From Saccharothrix luteola (lineage in GTDB: Bacteria; Actinomycetota; Actinomycetes; Mycobacteriales; Pseudonocardiaceae): a DNA stretch of 64,000 nt. Both the position numbers and the translations under genes were made by a program. Positions 9,030-17,209 of this stretch are shown piece by piece. The DNA lies in assembly GCF_020859565.1 (NCBI RefSeq), contig NZ_JAJHUO010000003.1, forward strand, positions 1,483-65,482. The letters are read 5' to 3'. Within the stretch, counting starts at the first letter, position 1; each line of letters begins with the position of its first letter. Below the pieces are notes generated by a model. The model was not told where the DNA came from, did not search any database, and saw only the letters and a list, made by a program, of their open reading frames with translations.

Positions 9030-9707
9030 TCACCCGGGATGCGGGCTTCCCGTCATCTGGGCGTAGACCACGATGTTGTCCCGGTAGCTGCCCGCTTCCC
9101 GGTCGAACTGCCCGCCGCAGGTGACGAGCCGCAGTTCGGGGCTCTCGACGTGGCCGTACACCGCTTGGGTGGGGAAGCGGTCTTTCGGGTGCTGCTCGAC
9201 CCGTCGGACCGTGAACGACACGGCCGAGCCGTCGGCCCGTTCCACGGTCACGTGGTCGCCGGGTGTGAGCTTGCGCAGGCCGTGGAACACCCCCAGCCGG
9301 CCCTGCCAGTCGACGTGCGCGGCGAGCAGGGCGGGCCCGCGCTCTCCTGGCGTCGGCGAGTGGGTGTACCAGCCGACGGTTTCGGCGTCGGCCGGGACCT
9401 CCATGGTGTGGTCGGCGCGCAGCCCGAGGTCGATGAGTCCGGCGGTGTCGACGCCGATCGCCGGGATGGTCAGCCGGGTCGGGCGGGATGCGCCGAGCAC
9501 CGCTGCCGGCGGTGTCTGCGGTGTGCTCGGTGCGGGTGCGACGTCCGGTCCGGCCGGTTCGCGTGCCGACGCGGCGAGAGCCGTGTCGACCGCGTGGTCG
9601 GTGGCGGCCGGGTGGTCGTTGTCGGTGTACGTCAGAACCGCCAGGGCCACCGCGGCCGCCATCCCCACCATTCGTGATTTCACGCTCCGGCGTGAGCGGT
9701 CGCGCAT
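9030..9707 (-). CDS. Class F-type sortase
   Basis: This is a 225-aa secreted or membrane-anchored transpeptidase. A hydrophobic N-terminal segment (about residues 12-26) is followed by a disordered Ala/Pro-rich stretch and then the sortase beta-barrel from about residue 77 (RLTIPAIGVD). The catalytic triad is visible: H131 in AAHVDW, C197 in LVTCGG and R209 in SYRDN. Short class F sortases of actinobacteria have this layout. The gene starts 3 bp after the stop of the excalibur gene, so they form an operon and the excalibur protein is the obvious candidate substrate. The ATG at 9707 gives a sensible signal anchor. Confidence 0.85.
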   Translation of the reverse strand: MRDRSRRSVKSRMVGMAAAVALAVLTYTDNDHPAATDHAVDTALAASAREPAGPDVAPAPSTPQTPPAAVLGASRPTRLTIPAIGVDTAGLIDLGLRADHTMEVPADAETVGWYTHSPTPGERGPALLAAHVDWQGRLGVFHGLRKLTPGDHVTVERADGSAVSFTVRRVEQHPKDRFPTQAVYGHVESPELRLVTCGGQFDREAGSYRDNIVVYAQMTGSPHPG

Positions 9708-9710
9708 GCT

Positions 9711-10115
9711 CTAACTGCTCCTGCGCGCACGCCGTGCCGCGGCAGCGGTGGCGGAGACGGCACCGAGCCCGCCCAGCCCGAGGAGGAGTGGCAGGGCGCC
9801 CGATTCGTCAGCGGTCGAGTCGTCCAGGGTGGAGCCGTCACCCGTGTCGATCGGGCCGTTGGGCGGCTCGGGAGCCAGGGTCCGACGGGTTGCCGGAATG
9901 TGACTGGGCGCCGGGAGCTGTTCGCAAGCGATGCCGTCGTTGTCCGCGTCGAGCCGGTGGTGGTTGGTCGCGGCGGAGTCGAAGAACCGCTGTGCTTCGG
10001 CTTGGTTGCTGAAGTCCGCGCAGTCGCGATCGCCCTGTGCGTTCGCGACTCCGACGATGGACAGCGTGGCGCTTGCCGTGAGAACAGCGGCTCCGACAAG
10101 CCTGGAAAGCAGCAT
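9711..10115 (-). CDS. Secreted excalibur calcium-binding protein, possible sortase substrate
   Basis: This is a 134-aa protein with a signal peptide (residues 1-26, VANA cut site) and a short excalibur domain ending in the calcium-loop motif DADNDGIACE. A Pro/Thr/Asp-rich spacer leads to a hydrophobic helix (LPLLLGLGGLGAV...) and a basic tail RRARRSS. That tail resembles a cell-wall sorting signal, but no canonical LPXTG or LAXTG is present; the nearest text is ALPLLLG. I chose the ATG at 10115 because GGAAGGA lies 9-10 bases upstream and the signal peptide begins there. The open frame extends upstream to 10247, but that part has low-complexity composition. The sortase gene follows directly. 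Confidence 0.75.
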   Translation of the reverse strand: MLLSRLVGAAVLTASATLSIVGVANAQGDRDCADFSNQAEAQRFFDSAATNHHRLDADNDGIACEQLPAPSHIPATRRTLAPEPPNGPIDTGDGSTLDDSTADESGALPLLLGLGGLGAVSATAAAARRARRSS

Positions 10116-10560
10116 GTCGCACAGTCCTTCCATGCGGAACGAGGACGCCGGGTCCGGGGCGCTCGGCACTGCTCCTGACGACGCTAATGCCGTCCCTCGC
10201 CCGGTTGGAGGGGGCAACGGCGGGTTCACCCGATCCATCAGCGTCATGGCCCTATCAGGAACATGACGCCGCGGTGCGGTAGCCGACAGTGCCCGGCCGG
10301 TGTCGCCGATGTGGAGGGGGACACGTCACCGACTGACCCGCTTGAGCGTGACGGCGTAGTCGCGCCCGAGTTCCGCCAGGTCGACGGGAGCACGTCCGTT
10401 GATCACCGCCTGCACCCCGGCGTTGTGCGCCGATCGCCGCAACGCCCTGGAGCGAAAGGGACAACCGCGACCGAACGTCGGACGGGCGAGTCGGGTGCGG
10501 GGGAGCATTGGCGTTCGGCCTCGCCGCGAGGAACCTCGCAGGCCGAACGAGGGGGGAACC
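10116..10560. other. Intergenic region between divergent secreted-protein genes
   Basis: These 445 bp separate the excalibur gene (minus) from the DNRLRE-type gene (plus). It should hold two divergent promoters, but I see no convincing -35/-10 pair. On the minus strand at about 10326-10420 a short open stretch translates into protein-like text (GRAPVDLAELGRDYAVTL) ending at a stop; it may be the 3' remnant of a lost gene, but it is too short to call. Confidence 0.5.
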
Positions 10561-12435
10561 TTGTTACGACGAAGAGCCTTGGCCGCGCTGGCGGGTGCCG
10601 CGATAGTGGCATCGGGCCTGGTCACCGCGACCGCGGAGGCGGCACCTCACTCCACGCGGTCGTACCCGGTGCTGGCTTCCTACACCGACTCCGCGAAGCG
10701 TCACACCGCGTTCCCGTGGCAGGACCAGGACGCGCCGTTGGGCGCCTCGACGCGTGACGGTCGACTGCACGTCTCGCGGGTCTACTTGACCTTCGACGTC
10801 GCGCAGTTCGCCGGGGCCCGGATCCTCGGCGCGAAGCTCTACCTCCAGGAGAGCACGACGGCCGACTGCACCAAACGTGCGATCGAGGTGTGGCAGACCG
10901 CGCCGGTCACCCGTGATCCCACGTGGGGGGACGCGCCTAGGCGTGAGCGGTGGTTGGACGACTTCACCGCGACCGGGGTGTGCCTGTCCTACCCGTCGTT
11001 CGACGTCGCGGCCGCGGTGCGGGACGCGGCGGCGCGCAACGAGTCCCGGATCACGGTGGAAGTCGCCGTGCCGGCGCCGCTCGAACGCGACACCACCTAC
11101 GGTCGGACGTTGTACGGGTACTACAAGGCCGCGCTGAGCGTGCAGCACAACCAGGCTCCATCCATTGTGGATCAGCACCGCTACAACTCCGGAAAGACCT
11201 GCGCCACCGCGACTCCCCACCCGAAGCTGAGCACCTGGTTCGTGACGCTGGAGGCGCTGCCCGCCGACGACGACCCGGGCGACCAGAGCCTGAGCTCCCT
11301 GACCGTCGACTTCGCCCTGTGGCCGCAGGACGACCCGACCGCGCGAACCGAGAGGACCTCGCAGTTCGCGAGCACCACCCGGGTGGGCAGCGCGAGCTTC
11401 CCGGGGCTCACCGACGGGAAGACCTACTCCTGGCAGGCACGCGCCGGTGACGGCGCCGACCTGTCCGCCTGGTCGACACCCTGCCACTTCGTCGCCGACG
11501 GGGTGAACCCGTCCGCACCCGCGATCACCTCCCCCAACTACCCGCCGTACGACGGTTCCTCGACGGTGCCCGCGGGCGAGGACGGCGTGTTCGTCTTCGA
11601 CGCCCGCGGTGACGCCGACACGATCGGGTTCGGCTACACGTGGGGCAGCACGATCCCGGTGCACGGGTGCTCCGCCGGGGAATTGGGCCGGCTGATCTGC
11701 TCGGACCCGCTGGACGGCGCCCAGGCGATCCGGGCGGACCACCCCGGCGGCACGGCCACGACGACCCTCGTCCCACCCGGCGCCGGCCCGCAGAAGCTGA
11801 CGGCGTGGTCGATCGACGCCGCGGGCAACCGCTCGGAACCGAGCCGGTACCCCGTGTTCATCCCGGCCACCAGCCCTTCCATCACCCTGGTCGGCGACGA
11901 ACCCCGGTGGAACCGGGACGTTACCCTGCGGTTCGCGCCGCTGCCCGCCCTGGCCGACCGCACCGTCGGCTTCGTCTACCGGCTCGATTCGGGGGATCAG
12001 CAGGTGATCGCGGCCGGCGCGGACGGCACGGCGACGATCACCTTCCGGGCCGACGACCCGAGGGGCCACACCGTCACCGTGAGCAGTCGCAGCGCCGACG
12101 GCTGGGTGTCCGGCGCGGAGACCTGGACCCACTACTTCTTCCCGGGGCCGGAGGTTCACTCCGACGTGTACACCGACAGCGGCGAACCGACCGGGGGTGT
12201 GGGCGTGCCGGGCACGTTCACGTTCAGCCCACCGCCGGGCTGGACTCAGGTCTCGGCCTACAGCTACTCCGTCGACTGGGGTGAGTACGTCGACGTCCCG
12301 GCCGGCCCGGACGGCGTCGCGACGATCACGCTGACGCCGAGCACCAGCGGCTACCACGACCTCGACGTGTACGCGATCAACGCCGACGGGGGATACGGCG
12401 AGTACAGCAACCTCTTCTCGTTCAACGTCGCATGA
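10561..12435 (+). CDS. Secreted DNRLRE-type multi-domain protein
   Basis: This is a 624-aa exported protein. The start is the TTG at 10561, placed just after AGGGGGGAACC; it gives a signal peptide that begins LLRRRALAALAG and is cut near ATAEA. Residues about 35-200 resemble a DNRLRE domain, a beta-sandwich also found in RHS proteins such as the one at 40064. The remainder has several Ig/fibronectin-like beta domains of about 100 residues. There are no catalytic motifs. It is probably a surface or matrix protein. An upstream in-frame ATG (10399) would add residues with no signal-like quality, so I reject it. The stop is followed at once by the G/C hairpin at 12436. Confidence 0.7.
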   Translation: MLRRRALAALAGAAIVASGLVTATAEAAPHSTRSYPVLASYTDSAKRHTAFPWQDQDAPLGASTRDGRLHVSRVYLTFDVAQFAGARILGAKLYLQESTTADCTKRAIEVWQTAPVTRDPTWGDAPRRERWLDDFTATGVCLSYPSFDVAAAVRDAAARNESRITVEVAVPAPLERDTTYGRTLYGYYKAALSVQHNQAPSIVDQHRYNSGKTCATATPHPKLSTWFVTLEALPADDDPGDQSLSSLTVDFALWPQDDPTARTERTSQFASTTRVGSASFPGLTDGKTYSWQARAGDGADLSAWSTPCHFVADGVNPSAPAITSPNYPPYDGSSTVPAGEDGVFVFDARGDADTIGFGYTWGSTIPVHGCSAGELGRLICSDPLDGAQAIRADHPGGTATTTLVPPGAGPQKLTAWSIDAAGNRSEPSRYPVFIPATSPSITLVGDEPRWNRDVTLRFAPLPALADRTVGFVYRLDSGDQQVIAAGADGTATITFRADDPRGHTVTVSSRSADGWVSGAETWTHYFFPGPEVHSDVYTDSGEPTGGVGVPGTFTFSPPPGWTQVSAYSYSVDWGEYVDVPAGPDGVATITLTPSTSGYHDLDVYAINADGGYGEYSNLFSFNVA

Positions 12436-12531
12436 CCGCGGTGGGGGGGGGGGGGGGGGGGGGCGGGGGGGGCGCCCCCCCCCCCGCCGCCCCGGCCGCG
12501 CGGGCGGGGGGCCCCCCCCCCCCCACCGCGG
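12436..12531. terminator. Long G/C-tract inverted repeat after the DNRLRE gene
   Basis: The left arm starts CCGCGGTG and runs into a long G tract. The right arm is a long C run ending CACCGCGG (to 12531), so the arms are perfect inverted complements over at least 20 bp. It lies directly after the TGA of the upstream gene, which is where a terminator belongs. The interior (G and C blocks with no other bases) looks like the output of sequencing through an extreme hairpin, so the exact length and sequence should not be trusted. Confidence 0.5.
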
Positions 12532-12699
12532 GGGACACCGGTGATTTCGCGTCTGACGGTGCCGACGAACCGCTCCGGCGCCAGTCGGCTCGCGGGCACC
12601 GTGGCGGGATTCTCGCGATCTCGACGCCCGCGTCGGAGAAGAACGATGCGGTGAACTGGCCGGCCCGGACGAGGTCGGCAACCTCACGGACCTGCGGAA

Positions 12700-13199
12700 C
12701 AGGGTGGAGCTCAAGCTGGCGGAACAGCCCGGCGTGGGCGGTGGTCCACTGTTCGAACGTGCGGGCCGGTCGGCCGGTGGCGAGAACGCCCGGACGTACT
12801 CGCTCGGCGTGGTGGCGGTCATTCGCTCCCTGGCCTCGTCGTCGCCGAACGCGTGGAAGCGCAGGTCACGGCCGAGCACCCGGCCCAGGACCCTCGGGCA
12901 GGAGCGCCTCGGGCCCGCTCAACGAGCAGGCACGGCCCGCGTGGCCCGGCTCCGGCAGCGCTCACCACGTCGCCCTCGCGCAGCCGGGGCAGCCGGCGCA
13001 AGGCGTTGGACATGAACGCGGCCGGCCGCAGGAACGTCCAGCCCACACCGGACTCCCGCACCGCCGCCTCCGACTCGACCATGCAGCACCACCCGCTCGA
13101 CGGGTCCGCGCACCAGCGCGCGCACGGGCGCGCCGGTCCGCCCCAGCGCCTGGACGGCCTCGCCGCCGACGTTGCCGGTGGCTCCGGTGACGAGGATCA
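12700..13199 (-). pseudogene. NmrA-like NAD(P)-binding protein, broken remnant
   Basis: Pieces of one NmrA/SDR-type protein can be read in order on the minus strand but in different frames. From 13199: MILVTGATGNVGGEAVQALG (Rossmann GxxGxxG). From about 13082: ESGVGWTFLRPAAFMSNALR. Around 12880-12800: LGRDLRFHAFGDDEARERM. Around 12775-12700: RTFEQWTTAHAGLFRQ, the usual family C-terminus. About 280 aa are expected but only about 165 codons of DNA remain, so there are internal deletions as well as at least three frameshifts. The start has a good ribosome site (GGAAGGA). The gene is dead unless the sequence near the adjacent G/C tract is badly wrong. Confidence 0.8.
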
Positions 13200-13294
13200 T
13201 CGCAGCGTCCTTCCGAAGTGGGCGGCGGCGGTGTCGGCCGACAGCGTCACCTGGTGCTCCTGGTCGTAGAAGTCGAACTGCGTCGAACGGTTGC

Positions 13295-13324
13295 TTGACG
13301 GCCAGGACCCGGTGGCCAAAGAAT
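13295..13324 (+). promoter_or_regulatory. Candidate promoter for small ORF and condensation-domain gene
   Basis: TTGACG at 13295-13300 and AAGAAT at 13319-13324 are separated by 18 bp. This places the transcription start near 13331, about 28 nt upstream of the ATG at 13359. It matches the actinobacterial housekeeping sigma consensus fairly well. Confidence 0.45.
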
Positions 13325-13358
13325 CTCCCTCCACCGGACGGGGAGGGGCGCGTGGACC

Positions 13359-13436
13359 ATGACCGCTGACATCCGCGGCTTCCTGCCGGAGTCGCCCACC
13401 GAGGCCGGCGTGATCCTCGGGCGCGCCGATGCGTGA
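13359..13436 (+). CDS. 25-residue small ORF coupled to condensation-domain gene
   Basis: The ORF runs ATG-TGA, with GGGGAGGGGCG about 10 bases before the ATG. The peptide starts MTADIRGFLPESP and ends VILGRADA. Its last codons overlap the next start (ATGCGTGA at 13429-13436), so ribosomes finishing here can reinitiate on the condensation-domain gene. It could be a regulatory leader ORF, a small partner protein or a substrate peptide. It has no Cys, one Phe and no recognisable RiPP leader motif. I do not recognise a family, and length alone cannot prove that it is made. Confidence 0.4.
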   Translation: MTADIRGFLPESPTEAGVILGRADA

Positions 13437-14835
13437 GCGCCGCGTCACCGTCCCGTTCTCCGGACCCGGCGCGGGCACCGCGCCGCTGACGTGGGGCCAG
13501 AAGGCGATCATGCGCGACATGCGCGCGACCGGTTGGCCGCACAACAACAGCGGCGCGCACCCGCTGCCCGAGGGCGTGACCGTCGCCGAGCTCGCGGCCC
13601 GGCTGGGCGGGATGATGAGCCGCCACCCCGCGCTGCGGTTGAGGCTCGGCGTCGGCGACGACGGCGAGCCGTGCCAGGTGGTCGTGGCCTCCGGCGAGAT
13701 CGACGTCGAGGTGACCGCCTTCGACGACGCCGCGGATCCCGCCGAGGTCCGGGCGCACAGCCACAAGATCTGGTTCGAGTGGATGATGACGCCGTTCGAC
13801 GGCCACACCCCGTGGCTGGTCCGGCTGGCGGTGCTGGAGCACCGCGGCCGGGCGGCGCACCTGGTGTTCGCGGTCAACCACCTCGTCGCCGACGGCACGG
13901 GCACGCTGCTGCTGATGACCGGCCTGGGCATCGGCGAGCTGGCCGACCGCCGGCTCGACCCCGACGCGGTCACGGGGCTGGACCTCGCGCGCCGCGAGCA
14001 GACCCCCGAGGCGCGGCGCACCAGCGACGGTGCGATGCGCTACTGGGAGGAGCGGCTCCGGGACCTGCCACCCGCGACCTTCGGGGAGCCGAAGTACCCG
14101 GAGGGGCGGCTCGGGCACCGCTACTGGCACGGCCGGTTCAACTCGCCCGCCGCCCACCTGGCGGTGCTGGCCATCGCCCGCCGCACCCGGACCGACACCG
14201 CGCGGGTTCTCCTGGCCGTGCTCGCCATCGCGATCGGCCGCGCCACCGGCGTCGATCCGCTCACCACCAACGTCATCGTCAGCAACCGGTTCCGGCCCGG
14301 CTTCGCCGACGTGATCGGCACGCTGAGCCAGAACTCGGTGGTGACGCTGGACCTGGGCGGCACGGTGGACGAGGTGGTGGCCCGGACCCGGCACGCGGCG
14401 ACGGCCGCGTGGATGCGCGCCTACTACGACCCCGACGAGCTCGACCGCCTCGTCGCCCGCCTCGACGCCGAACGCGGCCACCCGGCCGCGGTCACCTGCC
14501 GCATCAGCGACCTGAGGTTCAGCACCCGCCCGGACGCCGAGGAGCTGCTGACCGACGGCGACCCGATCACCGAGGAGCGGGTGCGGGCCGAGCTGCCCCG
14601 GACGTTCCTGTCCTGGGACGGCCACCTCGACGCGATGCCCGACCAGCTGTTCATCAGCGTCGAGGACCGCCCCGGCACGATCCACCTCCAGATGGTGTTC
14701 GACATGGCCGTGCTGACCACCGACCAGGTGGAGACGATGCTCCACGCGGTGGAGGAGGTGGCGCTGGCCGCCGCGTTCGACCCGACGGCACCCGCTATCG
14801 GTCCCACGTCACCGGCAGCTCCTGGAAGCTCCTGA
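13429..14835 (+). CDS. Stand-alone condensation-domain acyltransferase
   Basis: This is a 468-aa protein of the NRPS condensation / WES-PapA acyltransferase superfamily. The N-terminus (PLTWGQKAIM) matches the family start. The active-site motif reads NHLVADG at residues 150-156: the second, catalytic His (H151) and the structural Asp/Gly are kept, while the first His is Asn. The late core pattern is present but degenerate (FISVEDRPGTIHLQMVFD). There is no A or PCP domain and no NRPS in the window, so it probably transfers an acyl or aminoacyl group in trans onto a small molecule. The start overlaps the preceding 25-codon ORF; an internal GTC/GTG start is possible. Its 3' end overlaps the convergent P450 gene by 41 bp. 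Confidence 0.75.
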   Translation: MRERRVTVPFSGPGAGTAPLTWGQKAIMRDMRATGWPHNNSGAHPLPEGVTVAELAARLGGMMSRHPALRLRLGVGDDGEPCQVVVASGEIDVEVTAFDDAADPAEVRAHSHKIWFEWMMTPFDGHTPWLVRLAVLEHRGRAAHLVFAVNHLVADGTGTLLLMTGLGIGELADRRLDPDAVTGLDLARREQTPEARRTSDGAMRYWEERLRDLPPATFGEPKYPEGRLGHRYWHGRFNSPAAHLAVLAIARRTRTDTARVLLAVLAIAIGRATGVDPLTTNVIVSNRFRPGFADVIGTLSQNSVVTLDLGGTVDEVVARTRHAATAAWMRAYYDPDELDRLVARLDAERGHPAAVTCRISDLRFSTRPDAEELLTDGDPITEERVRAELPRTFLSWDGHLDAMPDQLFISVEDRPGTIHLQMVFDMAVLTTDQVETMLHAVEEVALAAAFDPTAPAIGPTSPAAPGSS

Positions 14836-15979
14836 CCACCAGGCCCGGCTTGAGGCGCAGCTCCGACTCCGGCACGGCCAGGCGGAGGTTCGGCAGTCGG
14901 CGCAGCAGGCCGCCCAGCGCTTCCTGGAGTTCCATGCGGGCCAGGGAAGCGCCGATGCAGTGGTGCGGGCCGGCCCCGTACCCGATGTGGGGGTTGGGCG
15001 AGCGGGTCAGGTCGAGCCGGTCGGCGTCCGGGAACACCGACTCGTCGCGGTTGGCCGACACCACGGCCGGCAGCACGACCGAGCCCGCCGGCACCGGGAC
15101 GCCGCCCAGGTCGACGTCTTCGAGCGTGACCCGGGGCATCAGGATGCCGCTCTCGCCGAGCTGGATGTAGCGGGTCAGCTCCTCCACGGCCACCGCGACG
15201 GCGTGCGGGTCGTCGGCGCGCAGGGCGGCGAGCTGGTCGAGGTGGCTCGACAGGACGGTGACGAACAGGTTGATCTGGTTGGTGGTCGACTCGTGGCCGC
15301 CGGCGAGCAGCCCGGCGGTGACGGAGACGAGTTCCCGCTCGGACAGCGAGTCCTCCCGGTCCCACGCGGCGACCAGGGCGCTCATCAGGTCGTCGCCGGG
15401 GTTCGCGCGCCGCTTCTCGATCAGCTCCCCGAACGCGGCCAGCGCGGCGCGCGGCGGGCCCGGGTCGGCCCGCCAGTCGCCGACGAGCGCGTCCGACCAC
15501 TCCTTGACCCGGTCCTGGTCCTCGTCGGCCACGCCGAACAGCCCGCTGATCACGGCGATGGGCAGCGGAGCGGACACGTGCGCGCTCAGGTCCGAGCCGG
15601 GACCTGCCTCCTCGAGGCGGTCGATCATGCCGGCCACGAGCCCGGCCACCGTCGCGCGCATGTCCTCGACGCGGCGCGCGGTGAACGCGCTGCCGACCAC
15701 GCCGCGGACCTTGGTGTGCAAAGGCGGGTCCATGCCCAGCAGCGAGTCGTCGGCCAGCGACCCCAGCTCCCACTCCGGACCCTTCGGCCCGGTGGCCGCG
15801 GCGCGGCTGAACCTCGGGTCGCTGAAGACCTTGCGGACGTCCGCGTGCCGGGTCGCGAGGTAGGCGACGGCTCCGTCGGGCAGTTCCACCCGCGGCACCG
15901 GGTCCTCGGCGCGCAGGCGCGCGTACTCCGGCGACGGGTGGTGCAGCGACGGCGCGGGCGGGAGCGGGAAGCGGATCAC
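14795..15979 (-). CDS. Cytochrome P450 (first of two)
   Basis: This is a 394-aa bacterial class I P450 with a complete set of motifs: I-helix AGGHESTT, ExxR in EELTRYIQ and the heme loop GYGAGPHHCIG with the thiolate Cys at about residue 341. The start is the GTG at 15979, with GGAGG 6-7 bases upstream; it overlaps the glycosyltransferase stop as GTGA, so the two genes are translationally coupled. The substrate is unknown. Pairing with a macrolide-type glycosyltransferase suggests hydroxylation of an aglycone that is later glycosylated. The ferredoxin and reductase partners are not in the window. Confidence 0.92.
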   Translation of the reverse strand: MIRFPLPPAPSLHHPSPEYARLRAEDPVPRVELPDGAVAYLATRHADVRKVFSDPRFSRAAATGPKGPEWELGSLADDSLLGMDPPLHTKVRGVVGSAFTARRVEDMRATVAGLVAGMIDRLEEAGPGSDLSAHVSAPLPIAVISGLFGVADEDQDRVKEWSDALVGDWRADPGPPRAALAAFGELIEKRRANPGDDLMSALVAAWDREDSLSERELVSVTAGLLAGGHESTTNQINLFVTVLSSHLDQLAALRADDPHAVAVAVEELTRYIQLGESGILMPRVTLEDVDLGGVPVPAGSVVLPAVVSANRDESVFPDADRLDLTRSPNPHIGYGAGPHHCIGASLARMELQEALGGLLRRLPNLRLAVPESELRLKPGLVVRSFQELPVTWDR

Positions 15980-17142
15980 GGGCGGCCTCCTTCGGCGTAG
16001 GCGACGAGCTGGTCGACCACTTGGGCGGGGGTGGGCATGGCGTGGATGCGGTCGCGCAGCAGTTCGGCGGCCTCGCGCCACGGCCCCCCGTCCATCAGCG
16101 CGGCGACGCTGTCGCGGACGGACACGACGTCCGGCTCCTCCAGCACCAGGCCCGCGCCGGACAGCAGCAGGCGTTCGGCGTTGAAGTGCTCGTCGCCGAC
16201 CTGCGGCAGGATCAGCTGCGGTACACCGTGAACGAGCGCGGTCATCATCGTGCCCGCACCGCCGTGCTGGACGAACGCCGCGCTGCCCGGCAGCGCCAGG
16301 CGCAGCGCGAGGGGCGCCTCGGCCACCCGCACGGTGTCGGGCAATGGCGGCAGCGCGTCGCGGTGGGCCTTGGCCACGGCGACGACCACGTCCGCGCCCA
16401 GGTCCGCCACGGCGCGGATGACGTCCGCGAGATCGGCCCGCTCGGACAGCCCCGGCCCGGCGACCGTGCCGCCGGTGACGCACACGCGCGGACGGCTCGG
16501 CGGTTCGTGCAGCCACGGCGGGAGGACGTGGGTGCCGTTGTACGGCAGGTAGCGCATCGGCAGGCTCGGCACGGGCAGCGGCACTTGGAGCGGCGCGGGC
16601 ACGGGGTCGACCATCAGGCCGCCCGCCACGCGCACGTCCGACGGCGTGATCCCGAAGCGACGTGCCAGCGGGCCGAAGACGCCGTCGTGGTCCCACGCCA
16701 GCGTGGAGCCGTGGTCGGGTCCCCACAGGACCTGCGCGCCGGGCACGTCCAGCACCGCCGCCGCCACGGCCGCGGCGAGGTTGAACGGCTCCCACAGGAC
16801 CAGGTCCGGCCGGAAGGACCGTCCGAACGCGACCAGGTCGTCCACCCAGGCGTCGGCCATGTGGACCACACCGCCGTCCGGGGTGATCGCCGGACCGTCC
16901 GGATCGGGCGTGCCGTCACCGGTGCTGCCACCGACCTTGCCGATCCGGTCGGTGAACACGGCCTCGAAGTCCAGGTGCGGTCCCAGCGGCACGGCGACCA
17001 GGCCGGCCTCGTCCACGACCGGCGCGAGCCCCGGCTGGGTGGCCACCAGCACCTCGTGCCCGGCGGCCTGCAGCGCCCACGCCACCGGCACCAGGCAGTA
17101 GAAGTGCGAACGCCAGCCCCACGTCGAGATCAGAATGCGCAC
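15976..17142 (-). CDS. Macrolide-type glycosyltransferase (GT1, GT-B fold)
   Basis: This is a 388-aa nucleotide-sugar-dependent glycosyltransferase. The N-terminal acceptor domain begins VRILISTWGWRSHFY. The C-terminal donor domain holds VTGGTVAGPG and the signature HGGAGTMMTALVHGVPQLIL followed by DEHFNAERL, as in EryCIII/DesVII-like enzymes. The GTG at 17142 is used because an upstream TACCAT -10 box leaves only 5 nt, suggesting a leaderless start; the frame continues upstream to 17940 only as a shadow of the opposite P450 gene. It is coupled to the P450 downstream. The donor sugar is not evident, because no TDP-sugar synthase genes are in the window apart from one DegT-type aminotransferase. 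Confidence 0.9.
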   Translation of the reverse strand: MRILISTWGWRSHFYCLVPVAWALQAAGHEVLVATQPGLAPVVDEAGLVAVPLGPHLDFEAVFTDRIGKVGGSTGDGTPDPDGPAITPDGGVVHMADAWVDDLVAFGRSFRPDLVLWEPFNLAAAVAAAVLDVPGAQVLWGPDHGSTLAWDHDGVFGPLARRFGITPSDVRVAGGLMVDPVPAPLQVPLPVPSLPMRYLPYNGTHVLPPWLHEPPSRPRVCVTGGTVAGPGLSERADLADVIRAVADLGADVVVAVAKAHRDALPPLPDTVRVAEAPLALRLALPGSAAFVQHGGAGTMMTALVHGVPQLILPQVGDEHFNAERLLLSGAGLVLEEPDVVSVRDSVAALMDGGPWREAAELLRDRIHAMPTPAQVVDQLVAYAEGGRP

Positions 17143-17147
17143 CCGGC

Positions 17148-17153
17148 ATGGTA
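17148..17153 (-). promoter_or_regulatory. Candidate -10 box of glycosyltransferase-P450 operon
   Basis: The minus strand reads TACCAT, five bases, then the GTG start at 17142, with no ribosome site between. This fits a leaderless transcript. The -35 region is weak. Confidence 0.35.
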
Positions 17154-17180
17154 ACCCGCGCGGAGGTCGTGCGGAATCCG

Positions 17181-17209
17181 TTGACGCAGAGGGGTTTCGG
17201 GCGCAGTGT
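17181..17209 (+). promoter_or_regulatory. Candidate promoter of second P450 gene
   Basis: TTGACG (17181-17186), 17 bp, then CAGTGT (17204-17209). Transcription would begin near 17216-17218, which coincides with an in-frame GTG at 17218. If real, translation starts leaderless at 17218 rather than at 17206, shortening the P450 by four residues. The -10 box is poor. Confidence 0.3.

Noticed and set aside
10399..10560. Extended N-terminus of the DNRLRE protein from ATG 10399
   Set aside because: It would put 54 Arg/Pro-rich residues before a clear signal peptide, while TTG 10561 has a strong ribosome site.
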